Shown: positions 33,801 through 46,700 of the stretch, in pieces
Numbering within the stretch: the first letter of the stretch is position 1
Layout: every line of letters starts with the position of its first letter
Assembly: GCF_003672135.1 (NCBI RefSeq)
Contig: NC_039511.1
Span: 12,426,464 to 12,490,463 of the forward strand
DNA length: 64,000 bases
Origin: Ooceraea biroi
Taxonomy: Eukaryota; Arthropoda; Insecta; Hymenoptera; Formicidae
Direction of reading: 5' to 3'
Program-made: the position numbers and the translations under genes
The notes under the pieces: generated by a model
Told to the model about the DNA's origin: nothing
Database searches by the model: none
The model's input: the letters and a program-made list of their open reading frames with translations, nothing else

Positions 33801-35468
33801 TTGAAATTTTTAATTTGTTAAAAAAATTGTCCGAAAATTTATTATTCGTAAATAAATTGCATGCATGTATCAATTACACATGCAGTTAATGCGTGCTAAT
33901 GAAAGAAAAATTCTAATCTTGTTTGTCGCAGCGAAATCAGTGGAATTCAGTTAAAGTGATATCACGCGATGAATTTTTCTGTGCGTTAATATTCCGGGCA
34001 ATGACGCGAATGATGGAGAGGCATCATGTAATGCTATACTTGATACTTATACATCCCGCGCGGTGACTCAAAATATTCATAAAACAGAATATCAGGATCA
34101 CATAACTTATAAAAAAAATTACAGAAGTCATTTTATTCCCTCGAGTAAAGCTGCCTTCATACATTTTGCTTTTCACTGCAGAAGAATGAAGTTACGAATT
34201 TCTTAATGTACTATTTAAAATTGCAGGTGGCGTACCAACCAACTACAAGGGTCAGGTGTTGACCAAAGAGAACAATCAGGACAAAGTGGTACCTGGCTTG
34301 TACGCGTGCGGTGAGGCAGCTTGCGCATCCGTTCATGGCGCTAATCGACTAGGCGCCAACTCTCTGTTGGACTTGGTCGTGTTCGGACGAGCTTGCGCTA
34401 AGACTATCGCTCAAGAAAACAAGCCTGGCGAGTCGATCGGACCCCTCAAAGCTGTAAGTCACGCTGCTATTCCAAGTATTATAAACTATTGAGATGAATT
34501 ATATCTCATTACAATTAAAGGAAATGTAACGTCAAAACTTGCGTGCGTTTCAGAACGCTGGCGAGGAAACAGTAGCTAACTTAGACTGGGTCAGAAACGC
34601 CAACGGCTCCATTTCTACCGCGGACTTGAGGCTGACTATGCAAAAAACCATGCAGACGCACGCGGCGGTGTTCAGAGACGCTGAATCCCTGCGGGAAGGT
34701 AAAAGCGCCGACGTTGCGTTTTCGCACGCGTTTCCAATGTTGCGAACCTTGCAGAACAACGTTGAGGCTATTTTATTCGAAATTCCTTTTCTAGGTTGTC
34801 GAAAGATGACCGACATCTACAAGAAGCTCGATGATCTGAAGGTTGCGGACAGGTCCATGATATGGAACTCCGATCTCGTGGAGACGCTCGAGCTACAAAA
34901 CCTCATGATCAATGCGATGCAAACTATCGTAGGCGCGGAAAATAGGAAGGAGAGTCGCGGCGCACACGCGCGCGAGGATCACAAGGATAGAATTGACGAG
35001 TACGATTACAATAAACCGACCGAGAACCAGCAGCCTAAACCGCTCGATCAACACTGGAGGAAGCACACGCTGTCAAAAATCAACCCGAGAACAGGACAGG
35101 TACTCTTCGTTCTTTATTCGTAAATTGATTGACCGTAAATTCCCGAATTGCTTCCTCTATAAATTCTCTCTTTTTTTTATTTACATTTTTGTTAATTTAC
35201 ATGTTCCCGTCGCGCGACATTTAAATGTATGTATTTCCGCAAATTGAGCAAGTTGAACAGCTTCTATAAATCTTTTCTTAATATTCTACATTCACGCGAT
35301 TACGATTTTTATTACACTCATACTTTCCATGCTGTTTATAAATTCTACGTAATTTCTATCGACTTACTTTGCTTATTTTAGGTTTCTCTCGACTACAGAC
35401 CAGTTATCGACGTTACGCTCGATCAGAAGGAATGCGCGACGGTGCCGCCTGCGATTCGATCCTACTAG
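27126..35468 (+). CDS. SDHA: Succinate dehydrogenase flavoprotein subunit, mitochondrial (complex II)
   Basis: Oxidises succinate to fumarate and passes electrons via FAD to the iron-sulfur subunit of complex II. Exons: 27126-27191, 30170-30593, 32740-33138, 33329-33497, 33569-33735, 34227-34453, 34554-34698, 34795-35099, 35382-35468, giving 662 residues. Exon 1 is a mitochondrial presequence (MSGMLKLSASLLTRGLPG...). FAD-binding GAGGAG is at 66-71 and covalent FAD His97 is in TRSHTVAAQGGINAAL. QFHPTG, KDLASRDVVSR, VHYNMGG and GANRLGANSLLDLV are all present. It ends VPPAIRSY as in other animals. The intron 34699-34794 is 96 nt and has no stop in frame, so one ORF reads through it. Intron 2 (30594-32739) holds an antisense gene. 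A good poly(A) signal is at 37079-37084, with earlier AATAAA sites from about 36,628. Confidence 0.97.
29916..30005. mobile_element. 90-bp inverted-repeat element with (CA)n core
   Basis: Arms of 25 bp (29916-29940 and 29981-30005) match at 23 of 25 positions, starting TAGATTTTTATA and ending ATTAAAAGTG. They enclose a (AC)n microsatellite and a short CG-rich tail. TA precedes both ends. It lies in SDHA intron 1. Confidence 0.6.
31049..32129 (-). CDS. HMG-box-like basic nuclear protein nested in SDHA intron 2
   Basis: Four exons: 32129-31981, 31810-31696, 31619-31401, 31162-31049; all junctions keep frame (198 residues). The N-terminus is acidic. Residues 57-66 are an Arg-Ser repeat (SRSRSRSRSR). 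Residues about 75-127 match an HMG-box: helix 1 AFINFMQDFKQ, then LGGQRWREMSSEEKMPYV and AAKLVKQQ. A Lys/Gln/Asn/Ser-rich stretch, a basic QKKRERKERRRSRSR patch and an acidic Ser-rich tail follow. This is the layout of insect male-specific HMG-box (Mst/protamine-like) chromatin proteins, so DNA binding and sperm chromatin packing are likely but inferred. It is fully antisense inside SDHA intron 2 (30594-32739). A poly(A) signal (minus strand) is at 30904-30909. A general HMG-box factor is the main alternative. Confidence 0.85.
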
Positions 35469-38400
35469 ATTGTAATTCTATAAACGAACAAGATCCATCA
35501 TCTTAGGATTCTCATCGATTGTTACTGAGTTTCGGTTTTCGCGCGCGCGATCCCGATCGCAGCCTAACAATCGCGACTTTTAGACCAAGGTAGCACAATG
35601 GAATCATCGCCGCCGCGGGTTTTCGCGCCACTAAATGCCACAGCGAACCTGTTAATTAATTTATTTTACACACACGCATACACACATACCGACTTCATTG
35701 CGCACCAAAGTTGTTTCTTGTCATCGCTTGCGCCGCGAGTCGCGAGCAGAATTAGTGGTCCTTGTAGGATGGCAGCGCTGAGATTATTGCCTTCTCTGGC
35801 CTCTCCGGAGGACTTCGTTCGATCCTGCTGCTGGTGGGATCGGTTCAGCGTAAAGTAATAGTCGGAACTAGAACAAATCGTGGTAATAGAGAGAGAGGGT
35901 CCAGAATACGGACCTCTTTTGAGCGAGAGATATTCTCTCTTTCGCTCTTTTGTAATGTAACACGACGTATCCAATTACGAAGCGTCTCCCATTGCGCTTA
36001 AACCACGGCACAACGTTCCCTCGTGTGCAATGATGCAGTCAATGGTCAGCAGGACATCGAAGCAATCGATTGAATATATGAATGTTGAATTTCGAAAAAT
36101 ACTAATTGCAAATTGCTGCGCGATAAAATATTTGTAAGTTTTGCAAAAGACTTGCTCAGATCTGCTCGCTAGCAGAAATAGATTTTTATTGATCAGATTA
36201 TCTCCTTTATCCGCATTTCTATATGATTAGATTTAACTTAATTTTGCGTAATTTGCGTAACTCATTATGAAATTTTTATGTATCACGGTATTATTGCATG
36301 CGACAGTACTTTGATACGATTATTTCGATTTGATCTATAACAGTTACTTAATTTTGTCATCACGGAAATATACGGAGATATATTTTGAAATGTTCTTTTT
36401 CGAAGTACATTTGCTTTCGAATTTGCGAATTGGTTGATGGAAAAATGAATAAGAAGCATCGAGATATATTTACGAAAGTAATATATCATCGGCCGTCTTG
36501 TCATGCTTTATTTGTAATATAATCGAGTCATTGAAATTTATACAAATGCTACTTACGCTCGAGCGCGATTATAAGTACATCGTCCTTACAAAAAGGTTGT
36601 ATGCTACTTCTATTGCGGCTGAATACTTAATAAATAACTTACACGAGAAAAACATAGAAACGGCGTTAATATTAAACATTTCTTTATAAAATATTTCTAA
36701 AAAGTTTATGCAAATGTAATTATATAAAGCAGACATTTATTAATATTTATTATAACTTATCTACTAGCATATGCATTTTCAAAAAATATACTAGTTATGC
36801 AGATTTTTACATAAATAAATAAAAATTATTTTATTTCTGTATCTTGAGATAACTGGATTATAATCGTGATCGCATTTGCATTACATTTTCTCTGTGTCTA
36901 GTTCGCAAATTAAGCTGTTTCTATGTTGTCTCCAATGTCGTATTGATATTATTTACTTCCTAGAATGCGAGTTTGAGAACAATTAGACAAAAATACTACT
37001 ATAGTCTCGATCTATAAAAAAATTGTGTGAGCGTGCTGCCTTGCATGGTGGAAATGTACATAAATTACGGAGAATGTCAATAAAACGTTGATACATCTTT
37101 TGATGATTGCAAGGATGCGATAAATTACTCAAGTATCCATTATAATAGTGAATCGAGCAGCAATGTTAGATTGCAAAATTAGTGTGATCTTGCAATATTA
37201 ATATCTCGAATATTAAATGTTATTTTGTCACTGTGTAAAAGAAATTGCAAAGAATATTAGATTATCGCAGAAAATATCATAAATACCAAAAAAGTGAAAA
37301 ATATGTATTCGCTTGTAAAGGACACTTCGGGTAGAGGGAAGGATAATTTGTAACGAAATAAGAAATTTATTAACAAGTCGTGATGAATACTTGAAAGTAT
37401 TTATTAAACCCATATTTTTACAGTACTCGTCATAAATAAGAAGTTCGTAGATTAAATAAAAACTACTACCGAGGACACTTTCTAAAGCATTAAACTAAAG
37501 CTCGCCACGAGCTAATACTCCGGAGATTTTTTTACACGTTACAGTTTAATTTAATAAAAATGAGGATGCGTTCTGATGAGCATGTACTCGCACTCGTGCG
37601 ATGTATGTATAGTATATACACTGCCGAGAAAAGACGTTCGGAGCATTTGAAAATGTTCTTTTGTTCCTAAATCTCGCTAAGAAAGGTTTCGGCACGGGAT
37701 TCTTATAAAACAATAATAAAAATCCGAGAAAGTCATTGGCACGACGTAAATGCTTTCCAAAGCGACATAAAAAATCATGCGAGCACCGTATCATCAGTTG
37801 TGTAACACCGGATATAGGAGCGTGACGAAAGTGCACGAATATTACAATATTTGCCAAAATACTGTCGTCGAAACATCTCTGTGAGCGTTTGTAAAGTAAT
37901 TAAGTATGTAGAAAATAATTTTTTTCGGTGAGATTAGCGTAGGACGAAATTTATTTTGATGTTTTAATCCCAGATACTTTTTTTAAGAATCAGAGATGTT
38001 ATTCTTGGTGCTCGCAAACTTCTTCGTGTCGCGTCTACAATTGTTGAACTGCGTGGACATTTAATTTACACGCACTTGTGACCATGCGAACTTCTCTCTC
38101 CAACTGATTGGCAGAAAAGCTCGCCAGGAAAGCGGACGATTTAAAGCGAGCAAGACGTATCTTCATGCCGAGAAACGCTACAATAAATACAAGCAACTTT
38201 TTTTAAATTTTCATAGACTTCGAGGAGATGCACAATTTTCTATTACAAGTGTACGGTGCAACTGTGTTATTATTACGCACTTTCTTTTCTTGGCATACTA
38301 ATTTTAACGTGCAAGCACCAATGCTATCCGCATTCGCGGAAGTGATGGCGTTTCTCGACTTGATAACACACATCGACTGCCTATCGATCTTTACTATGAC

Positions 38401-40417
38401 GGTTAAATCGTGTCGTATTAACACTAAATCCTCGCTAGAGGCGGAAACTTTGACTAATTTTTATCGTATACGTTCACAAAGCTCGGAATTACTTCGCTGA
38501 TGATACAGATTTGTGACAATTAAAAGCGAACGATGATATCGAATAATTATTGTTTACCTACAAAAATCGATACGTCGTGCTCTCGTACGAAACGGCCGAA
38601 GGGCTTTTCGCCATCAGATCGCTCGATCAATTAATTGCCGCCTAATAATTATCCTAGGATTCGCGTAATGCAAACTTTGCGCTTTTTCAGGCGCCAGAGA
38701 GGCCGAGATGTAACTTCCGTTACATTAAAAAAAAAGGGGGGGAAGCAATATCTGGCTTCCCTCGCATTGCTATAGGAACAATCGGAGAATCTACGCTATC
38801 ATCGTTAAAAGTTCACCAAAGTTGCGATCGACGTCGCACTTTCGCGAATCGAACAAATGCAGTGGCGATTTTCGTAGATACAAAAAACAAGATTAAGAAT
38901 GTCGATATAATAATCAATACGCGGTAAAAAGTCGGGCCTTCTGCGAGTAAATCGGTCATTTCGAGAATGCCTATAGTCCAAAAATCAAAAGCGCTTTGAA
39001 AGTAACAGGAGAAAAGTTCGCAGTGTGTGTTACGCGTGAAATGTAAAGATTATTTTTAAGTAGTGATACATCACCAGTATCATATGGACGAGACGCAGCA
39101 TTCAGTTTTCACATTGAATATGAATTTTGTACAACTAGAACATACAATTTTTAGAATACCTGCATTTTCTGTTTCAAGATTTTGGACCTACGCCATTATT
39201 AAGATGGCCGATTCAAACGCGATGCATCCCCTTGTTCACCGCAGACGAGATGGATAATCTCGTGTAAGTCGGAAAGTTCAATTCTGCAATAAGAAAGGTG
39301 CAAGTATCTTCGAGACGTGCCGTCACGACGGCTAAATTATGTAATGTAAAATCGACATCATAGAACCACGGCGGCCAAGCATTTTTCTCATTGGTCGTTT
39401 CAGCTCCAAAATATCGAACTATACATTTTCGCGTGTCATTCCGATTCAATTAAATAAATTCGCGCGTTATTCCAATCAATTAACTAAAAAGCAGGATGCT
39501 TTTCGTTCGTGTTTGCGTAGATTTTGAGATTACTCTTATATTTGTTCGCGTAAAATTCACATTTTGAACATTTATATACAAATCAAGATAAGTCGAGATG
39601 CACTCGGGCTGATCTATCCGAGTGTGTTCCATACGATTCATGCCTAATCGACTCTTCGTCGATGCTACACGCCTCGAACACGCATCTACGTTTTCGAGCA
39701 ACAAAATTGTTAAATTCTGCTGGAAGTGCAAGCTGCAGTTTGATTTTTAGTTTAAGAGGAAACATCTCAGTAGCATCTTTCGCGAGAAAGTATGATATCG
39801 TCATTTCAATATCAGCGACGGAGACTCGTCCGAAGAAAGATTAAACTCTGAATTCTAATCAAACATTTTCGTAGGAAGAATCGAAACGAACATCGGCACG
39901 AATATCGTGTATGTCTGAGCAAAAAATTGAAAGAGAAATTTAACTTAAATTCATCACAAGCAATGTAAACTTTAGCTGCAGGATTATCCTTTGATACGTC
40001 GCAGAAATCCTTCCGTAGATTTTGCGCGTCGTTCGTGTAGCTTTTGTGCTTCTGCTTGACAACGACTTGATGACGACAGTGGTGGCGGCGGCGGCGGCGG
40101 CGGTGGCGACGATGACGACGCCGGTGGTCCCCGATGTCGCAAGGGAACAAACCGGTTATCCGGTGTATCTTTGAGAAGAGAAAAGCCACGGGACCCGAAG
40201 CACATTCCCGCGCGCGTTATTCCCTTCTTTGTGTATCAGTCGCCCTCCTCAGGAACATAATGTATATCATCTGCGGTCCACATTCACACATTTCCTCTCT
40301 CTCTCTTTCTCTTTCTCTCGCTCTTGAGTCTCACACGCAATGGTGGTGGGTGACGCTAGATGGATGGTGATGGATTTAAGTCTTGTGCATGGTTGACGGT
40401 GCTCAGGCTAGCGCCGT
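35469..40417. other. SDHA and pinocchio convergent 3' regions
   Basis: SDHA (+) and pinocchio (-) face each other here. The stretch probably holds both 3' UTRs; SDHA poly(A) candidates lie between 36,628 and 37,084, and a minus-strand AATAAA near 37,940-37,955 could serve pinocchio. Short ORFs on both strands have no recognisable domains. A (GGC)n repeat is near 40,090 and a CT-rich tract at about 40,295-40,325. Confidence 0.5.
40082..40107. repeat. (GGC)n trinucleotide repeat
   Basis: Eight or so GGC/GGT units followed by GACGAT units. Gives poly-Pro or poly-Arg/His in spurious frames. Lies just downstream of the pinocchio stop codon, so possibly in its 3' UTR. Confidence 0.85.
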
Positions 40418-43400
40418 TCACGAGGTGGCCCGCAGCTTCTCCAACGCGGGCACCAACGACTCTTCCACGGAAGGCCCACAACTCAGTCCGCACTCGCCGA
40501 TCCATCTCGCCTTACCACTCGCGTGGGACTGCAACGAGAGAGAAATCGTGTAAGATCTCGTGAATTAATTGTATCCACGCGTCGCGGATCTGACTCAGTT
40601 TCCGAAACGTGCAAGATATTTCTTTGTAATGTATATCAGAGCAAAATTCGAAATTAACGTACTCTATATTTGCATTACTATTGATAATCGTAAATGGCAT
40701 TACAGCTTCAATCTCTAAGAAAGAAAAATTTTCCAGCGCAATGGGAGGCGGCGCGTCAGGGCCGGAAGGTCAACGAGATATAATAAATACAACGAGCTAC
40801 GAATCACGAGAGATAATAAATTATTCGATGACTTAATGAGGGGGAGAACATGTGAGGTATCGCGCGGTTCGCGGAGGTTAATGGCAGGCCGATCAACCGG
40901 GGGCATTTATCCGTTCCCGCGGGTCACAGAGCGGACATTTACCATGGTAAGGTCACGCTTCCATGCGGTATGACAACGGCCATCACAAAGCGGGCACGGT
41001 CGTTGTAAGGAATAGCCGCCGCACTCCCTGCAGTCCAAGGAGACGTGCTCCTCGCTCCACGATACTCCGCATCTGCACAAAGAACGATTGTCGGTGAATG
41101 CACAGTCATCTAATACGATTGTTAGAGGCCAGGACGCAAAAGCCGACATAGCGATAACTCGGAAAAAGCTGTTGTACGAAGCTTGATAATTCACGTTGCA
41201 AGACTCGGTAGAGATTGGAGAATCAAAGTTATTTGGAGTAATTGCTGTTGATACAATGCTTTCCAAGAGTTAACGAGTTTAAAATCAATATCTTCATAAA
41301 GTTGATACAATATATAAAATACAAATAACAATATATCTATGTCAAATCTTTCGATTGAGAAACATTGGCTTGAACCTCTTCCTTGATCTTAGTCGGATAG
41401 TCATTTCTGCTCAAATTACTTAATTCGAAATAGAGGAAAACATTGTACGAACAAACGCGATTGCGTCATTGATATGGACTTGAAACCGTACTCTGGACTG
41501 CGTTGGATTTCATTGACTGGACAATACGTTATTCGACACAGTTATGTAATCTTCAATTAATTCTCACGGTCTCTCATAGGACTTTACCGTATCGCATATG
41601 TAACTGCGTAGTCGATTTGCATCCGAAGCATACGGTTACGAAAGCAAAAATCAACCATGAGACTTACGTAAAGCAGGAGTTCAGCTGGGCACGCAGCTCC
41701 TCGATCGTAAGGATCGTATCCTGGTATTGGGGATGCGAGCCTTGCAGACCATCATCTACACTCCCACACAGACTATGACAGGATAACGAGATGTTGCTCC
41801 TGTAAAAACCAAAGAAACGATCCGTGTAAGTCGCGCGATCTAATTTATTTTCAAATAAATTTCTTTCTGCAATTTCGTTTTTTCTCACGTTTTCTCAGCA
41901 CCGTACAAGTTACCGTATCGTTATCGCGATAAATCTATTCCCGAGACGAAGTAAATTTTCACCGTGTAAAGTGTCTCATGCTCAAAAAAAATCTCAAGTT
42001 AATGCTTCTATTTATTATACAAAAATACACATAAATAAATGAGAAGAAAAAATTAAATGATCTTACGTAACACTGTGCCTCGCGGTATTATTCATATTAT
42101 TGTAAAGTTTCATTATATGAAATTCGGCATGAATTCTAATTATATTATAATCAGTCCATTCATAAAAAAAAAACGGAAATTCATTGAGAACTTCCAAGTC
42201 TACGTCTCGAATGAGAATAAAGAAGGACGCCGCGTTTACGCAAAACAGAAAGCACAAGAGCCGAATTTAGAGTAGACACTTGCATGGTATATATGATTTT
42301 CGATAGTATAATTTGTGAATTCTGAATGAGAACGATACAAACTGCCTTGAACCTGACGTTCGAGAAGACCGAGTCACGCGGGACGAATTAACTCGAATGA
42401 GTGAGCGCATATGATAATCAGGAAGAAAAATGTTCTTTCACGTGACGGAGACGTGAACGCACGTGTAATGAGCCCAGTCGCTCGTATTGTTGTTCCGTGT
42501 TGGTGTGTCTGTACACATTCGTCACAGTCACGCAAGTAACACGAGGCAACAAAGGCTGAATTTCTTGAATGACCCCGTACAGCGTGGAACACATCGGTAA
42601 AATCATCGGAATTTTCAAGTGGGTGTTCGCAAACTTTGGCACATTATGTCAGTCCCGTTGTTTTTTGTAAATCAGAGATGTTGATCTTGGGATTATGAAT
42701 GAGTGCAGGAATATCGGGGACTAGAGCGTGGGATTAAATGATAAATTTTATCAAGGTTTCGCGATGATAGTTGTAGTGATCGCACGCGCGCGCAATAATA
42801 TATGCGTACGAGTAATTTCCAGTGAAAAGTATAGAAACTGTAATTAAATGAAGAAAACTACGTTGAGTTCATTCTTATCTACAACAAAACTCAATTAAAA
42901 TTTGTACATTAATCATATGTTTTTCTTTAATTCATGACCCTTTGAGCGACTCTTTCAGTTTGACAGCGTACAACGGCGTTGAAATAAATCTTCTAACGTT
43001 CCCTCATCGGCGTTTCCGGCCAAGATGCGCACGCGATATGAAGTTACGCGCTGTGCGCTTTGAAACCGGAAAACCCCGCAATCGCGGACCCGGCAAACTG
43101 CAAAACTCCTCCCTCTCGCCTCGCGCATTAAGATTGCACCGCTCGCATTTAGCCGCTAATTACCCACGACGGAGCACCAACGACGCGAGATCGCGTCGCG
43201 GTTACATAATTACCAGCCCACGGATGGAAGCTTCCACTCTTTAATAAGGATGAGAGAGACAGCGATGGCGAAGAATAGTTGAACGTTCGAAGGAAAATTT
43301 CTAGTAGACGCCGGAAGCGTCGAGGCAGCGGTTTCGCTTAATATATTGTTTATTACCCAGGAGCAAATGATCGATTTTTCCGGCTAATGATTTCCTTCAA

Positions 43401-43703
43401 ATCACTTTCCGGATAACGCGCGGAATAATCGCTCGCGTTTTCACAAAAACGCGCGTTCCGCGTGATTTTCCGAGGAAACACGGTGCGAGACTCTCATTTT
43501 GTATGCGATGCACGCTGATTTTGCTGCGGCAAACAAGCAACATTCCGTAGCAGGAAAATTGTTCGAGCATGTCGGACATTTACAATTATAAGTCGCGACT
43601 GACCGACGTTCGTCCGATTCGCGTGAGGATCAAATCGGCGTTTTACCCACCCGTGGCGAGACAGGCTCTCGGTAGTGGCTGGCTGCACGGAGGTGGCCGA
43701 CAT
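40418..43703 (-). CDS. pino: Protein pinocchio
   Basis: Coding exons: 43703-43651, 41799-41668, 41072-40943, 40528-40418; phases match and give 141 residues. Cys residues at about 60, 63, 76, 79, 88, 91 and 95 form the conserved zinc-ribbon-like core. Key segments are IEELRAQLNSCFTCGVSW, HVSLDCRECGGYSLQRPCPL and CDGRCHTAWKRDLTMSHASG, closely like Drosophila Pinocchio. The N-terminus is Ser-rich (MSATSVQPATTESLSRHGS). The ATG at 43703 is 20 nt inside an exon whose acceptor (TTTCTGTTTCAG) is at 43724, so the transcript has a further 5' exon; the best candidate is 52239-52448. In flies pino was found through odour-guided behaviour and is widely expressed; biochemical function is unclear. Confidence 0.93.
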
Positions 43704-43723
43704 ATTGTACTGATAAGCGGGTA

Positions 43724-46700
43724 CTGAAACAGAAAATGAGAACAACATTTATAATCGCAGCCGTTTCTCGACGCTGGTAGGGGTAATGATTCCGCAACGG
43801 GCTGAAAGAGGATTTTTTCCCTAATCAGACGTCCAAAGCCATTAAAGATACGAGGTCCTCAGCACATTAAGCACTGGTAAACAAGAGCATTTATTTCTTC
43901 GTTAGTTTCACGCCGATCCCTGCGTAATCCGAGTTTTTATTGAAAACTCAGTTACATCTTCTCGCTGTACGGTACAAGTACGCACATTAATCGCTATTAA
44001 ATCATGTCCAGAGAAAATCTATTTATAAAATATTCTTATCTGAATGTGTGAATATAAAATATTCAAATTTCTATTTATAAAATAGAACGCAGGTCTTGAT
44101 GCAGGTTTCCTCATTTGATTTACAAATCAGGCAAATAATCTCTTTTGCAGTAAATCTGAATATTCTATTACATATGTATATAGTCCACTAAGTATAAACA
44201 AGGAGCGACTTTTTGCTGTGTCGTCTAGGGATGTGCTTTCTAAGGATTTCTCGACGTCGATGTGCAAACAGGAAACATGGACAAACAAGTGCTCCGCAGG
44301 GAATCCCCGGAAGCCGATAACACCCATAACGATAACGCGCCTTAATCATTAAAGCTCATAAAAAAGTATCGCGCCGAACGCGACGCGTTCCAGTCGAGCA
44401 TATTAAAGTTACGCACACGTGGAGGAAAAACTCCGCAGAAAATCGCCTCGAGGTTCGTAATCTACGCTACGTCAAAGGCCAAGGTTGACAGTCGATATTC
44501 CTCGAACACCTGCCTTTCACCGTACGTCAAGGTGCGCGATTTAGACAGCTGAAATCAAGTATCACCGTGTGAAAAAGCGGAGCGTGCAAATCCAAAATCT
44601 CGCGGCTTCTGCACGAGGTCGTGCAGAAGGACAGCTCAAGGAGGGAACGGGTCTCACCTTGGCACGAAACGGCGCGGCGCGTTCTTGCTTTCCACGAGAA
44701 AGCGCATCGAAGTTGCGTGCATAGCTGCGCGTGTACTGCGAATCGCATCTGCGATATATATCGATAATGCGCTTTGATTTCCGTCATAGATTACGTAACC
44801 AGACGCGAAATACGAAAGGCGTACGGGCGAAAGCTCATATCCGTCCGCCATTTTTCTGTTGTCAATTATCTGATTGGCTGACACCCAGAGGAAAGCAGGA
44901 AGCTCACTCGCTCTTTACGAAATGTACAGTGGACATGAATAATGCTCTCTCCACTTACGAATTTCTTAACTATTTTCTCTGTTAACTGTTTCCTCTTCCT
45001 GTATGTATTGTACTGTACGATTCACTCACGGATGACGGGGAGAAAGAGCGACGAAAGTGAAAAGAATTAAAAAATTACAGATTACATAATTGTTAGTAAC
45101 GTTACGACATGCAGGTAGAATTTTCTACTCGAGGCGCGTGTAACGTAAGCGGTCTCGAAACGAGGATAACGACGATAAGAAACTTTCGACATTTCGCGAT
45201 TCGAAAAAAAAAAATAAATAAATACCATCGGGTCATTTGCATTCGCCATAAATTGCGTACGATAAAGACATGCGTGGACAGGCATCGATTGAACGTACCA
45301 GCATGAGAAATACGTTAAGAAGCGCAAACGAGTGCAAACGAAAATTCCTCATTGCCGATTAATTCTCGGAAGATATTAAAATTGTTAATTGGATCCAGGT
45401 GTTAACGAAACCAGAGCATTTCGTGTTCTACTCATCAAAGCAAGAAAACGGGGACTTCACCTCACGTATCTAAAACGATCCAGAAAGAAAATGTACATTG
45501 ACGTACATCTCGCGGAGGTGCAATTGCTCGTGAGGTGCAGTTACACCACCGACTCGCCGTAGGACATATTAAAGGTACACAGTGTACCCGGATAGGATCG
45601 ATATCTCGCGTCGTCGTCGTCGTCGCCACCTCGTGCTGCGTCGCGCGAACCGATCGATTTGCATTTGCATTTATTAACCCCCCGGGGACTTCCCGGGGAC
45701 TGCGTGTGCGTATATGTGCGTGCATGCATGCGTCGGAGTTCTCGTTAACGGCGATAGCGTAATCGCAGATAAAACGCAGTCGCGGCGCGCAAGCAAGCAA
45801 GCAACCGCGAATTCCCGGCATTCCTCGAGATGCAGCAATCGATATATCGGTCGAATCGCCGTTTGCAAGAATGCAAAGCGTGACCATGACGATCGGGAGG
45901 ATCAGTAAACGATCTAATAATAGCGATATCGTAAGGAAATGGATCAAGCGCCAAATAATACGCCGATAATACGCGGCGCGTCAGGAATAACGTCGAGCTA
46001 TAATATACACGCGAGTCGCACCAATAAAGGCTTTATCGCGCACGCACGCTCGTACAGCATGGTACGAAAGCGCAACACCCACACGAGCCCACGATACTTT
46101 CCTGGAACGGCGAATTCTTCTGTGAAAATCGAAGCTAGCCTTACGAGCGAAACTTATCAGCGAAACTTTACGCGTCGCGTTGCATGAGATATCAGGTTAA
46201 GAGAATGTATCTTTCTGTTAAAGTTAATTTCGCTACTTAATGCGTAACACGTGTTTCCCTCGTGCGCAATTTCATAAGACACGTTAAACTTATGCGCGCC
46301 GTCTTTCGCAAAAAAAAAAAAAAAAAAAAAACAGTAAATTGAATAATCATTATTTTGCTCGTTTTACTTCTAATGAATAAACTTCCAGTAAAATTGCAAT
46401 TGCATAATTATAGGCGAGCGTATGAAGTGAGCATTCTGTTGAAAAAAGTAACTCGCGTTCTCGCGGTTTACCTTGATGACGTAAGAAACTGCAGTTTATA
46501 TTGATCGTAGCGACAAAATATTTATTCTCAATCTCTGTCATAAATTCGATCTTGATATTGAATATGTTGATCAATATCGATACGTCAATAAATTGACGTA
46601 AACACGTAAAAATTTATTTTTTCTATACAAAACTAGCTTAAGACTTATTTAAGCAGGCCAGACGTGACGTATGAACGCGACCTTTGGCGAATCGAAAACA

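Noticed and set aside
45462..45947. 161-residue minus-strand ORF
   Set aside because: Overlapped by four other open frames in GC-rich repeat-containing sequence; no domain.
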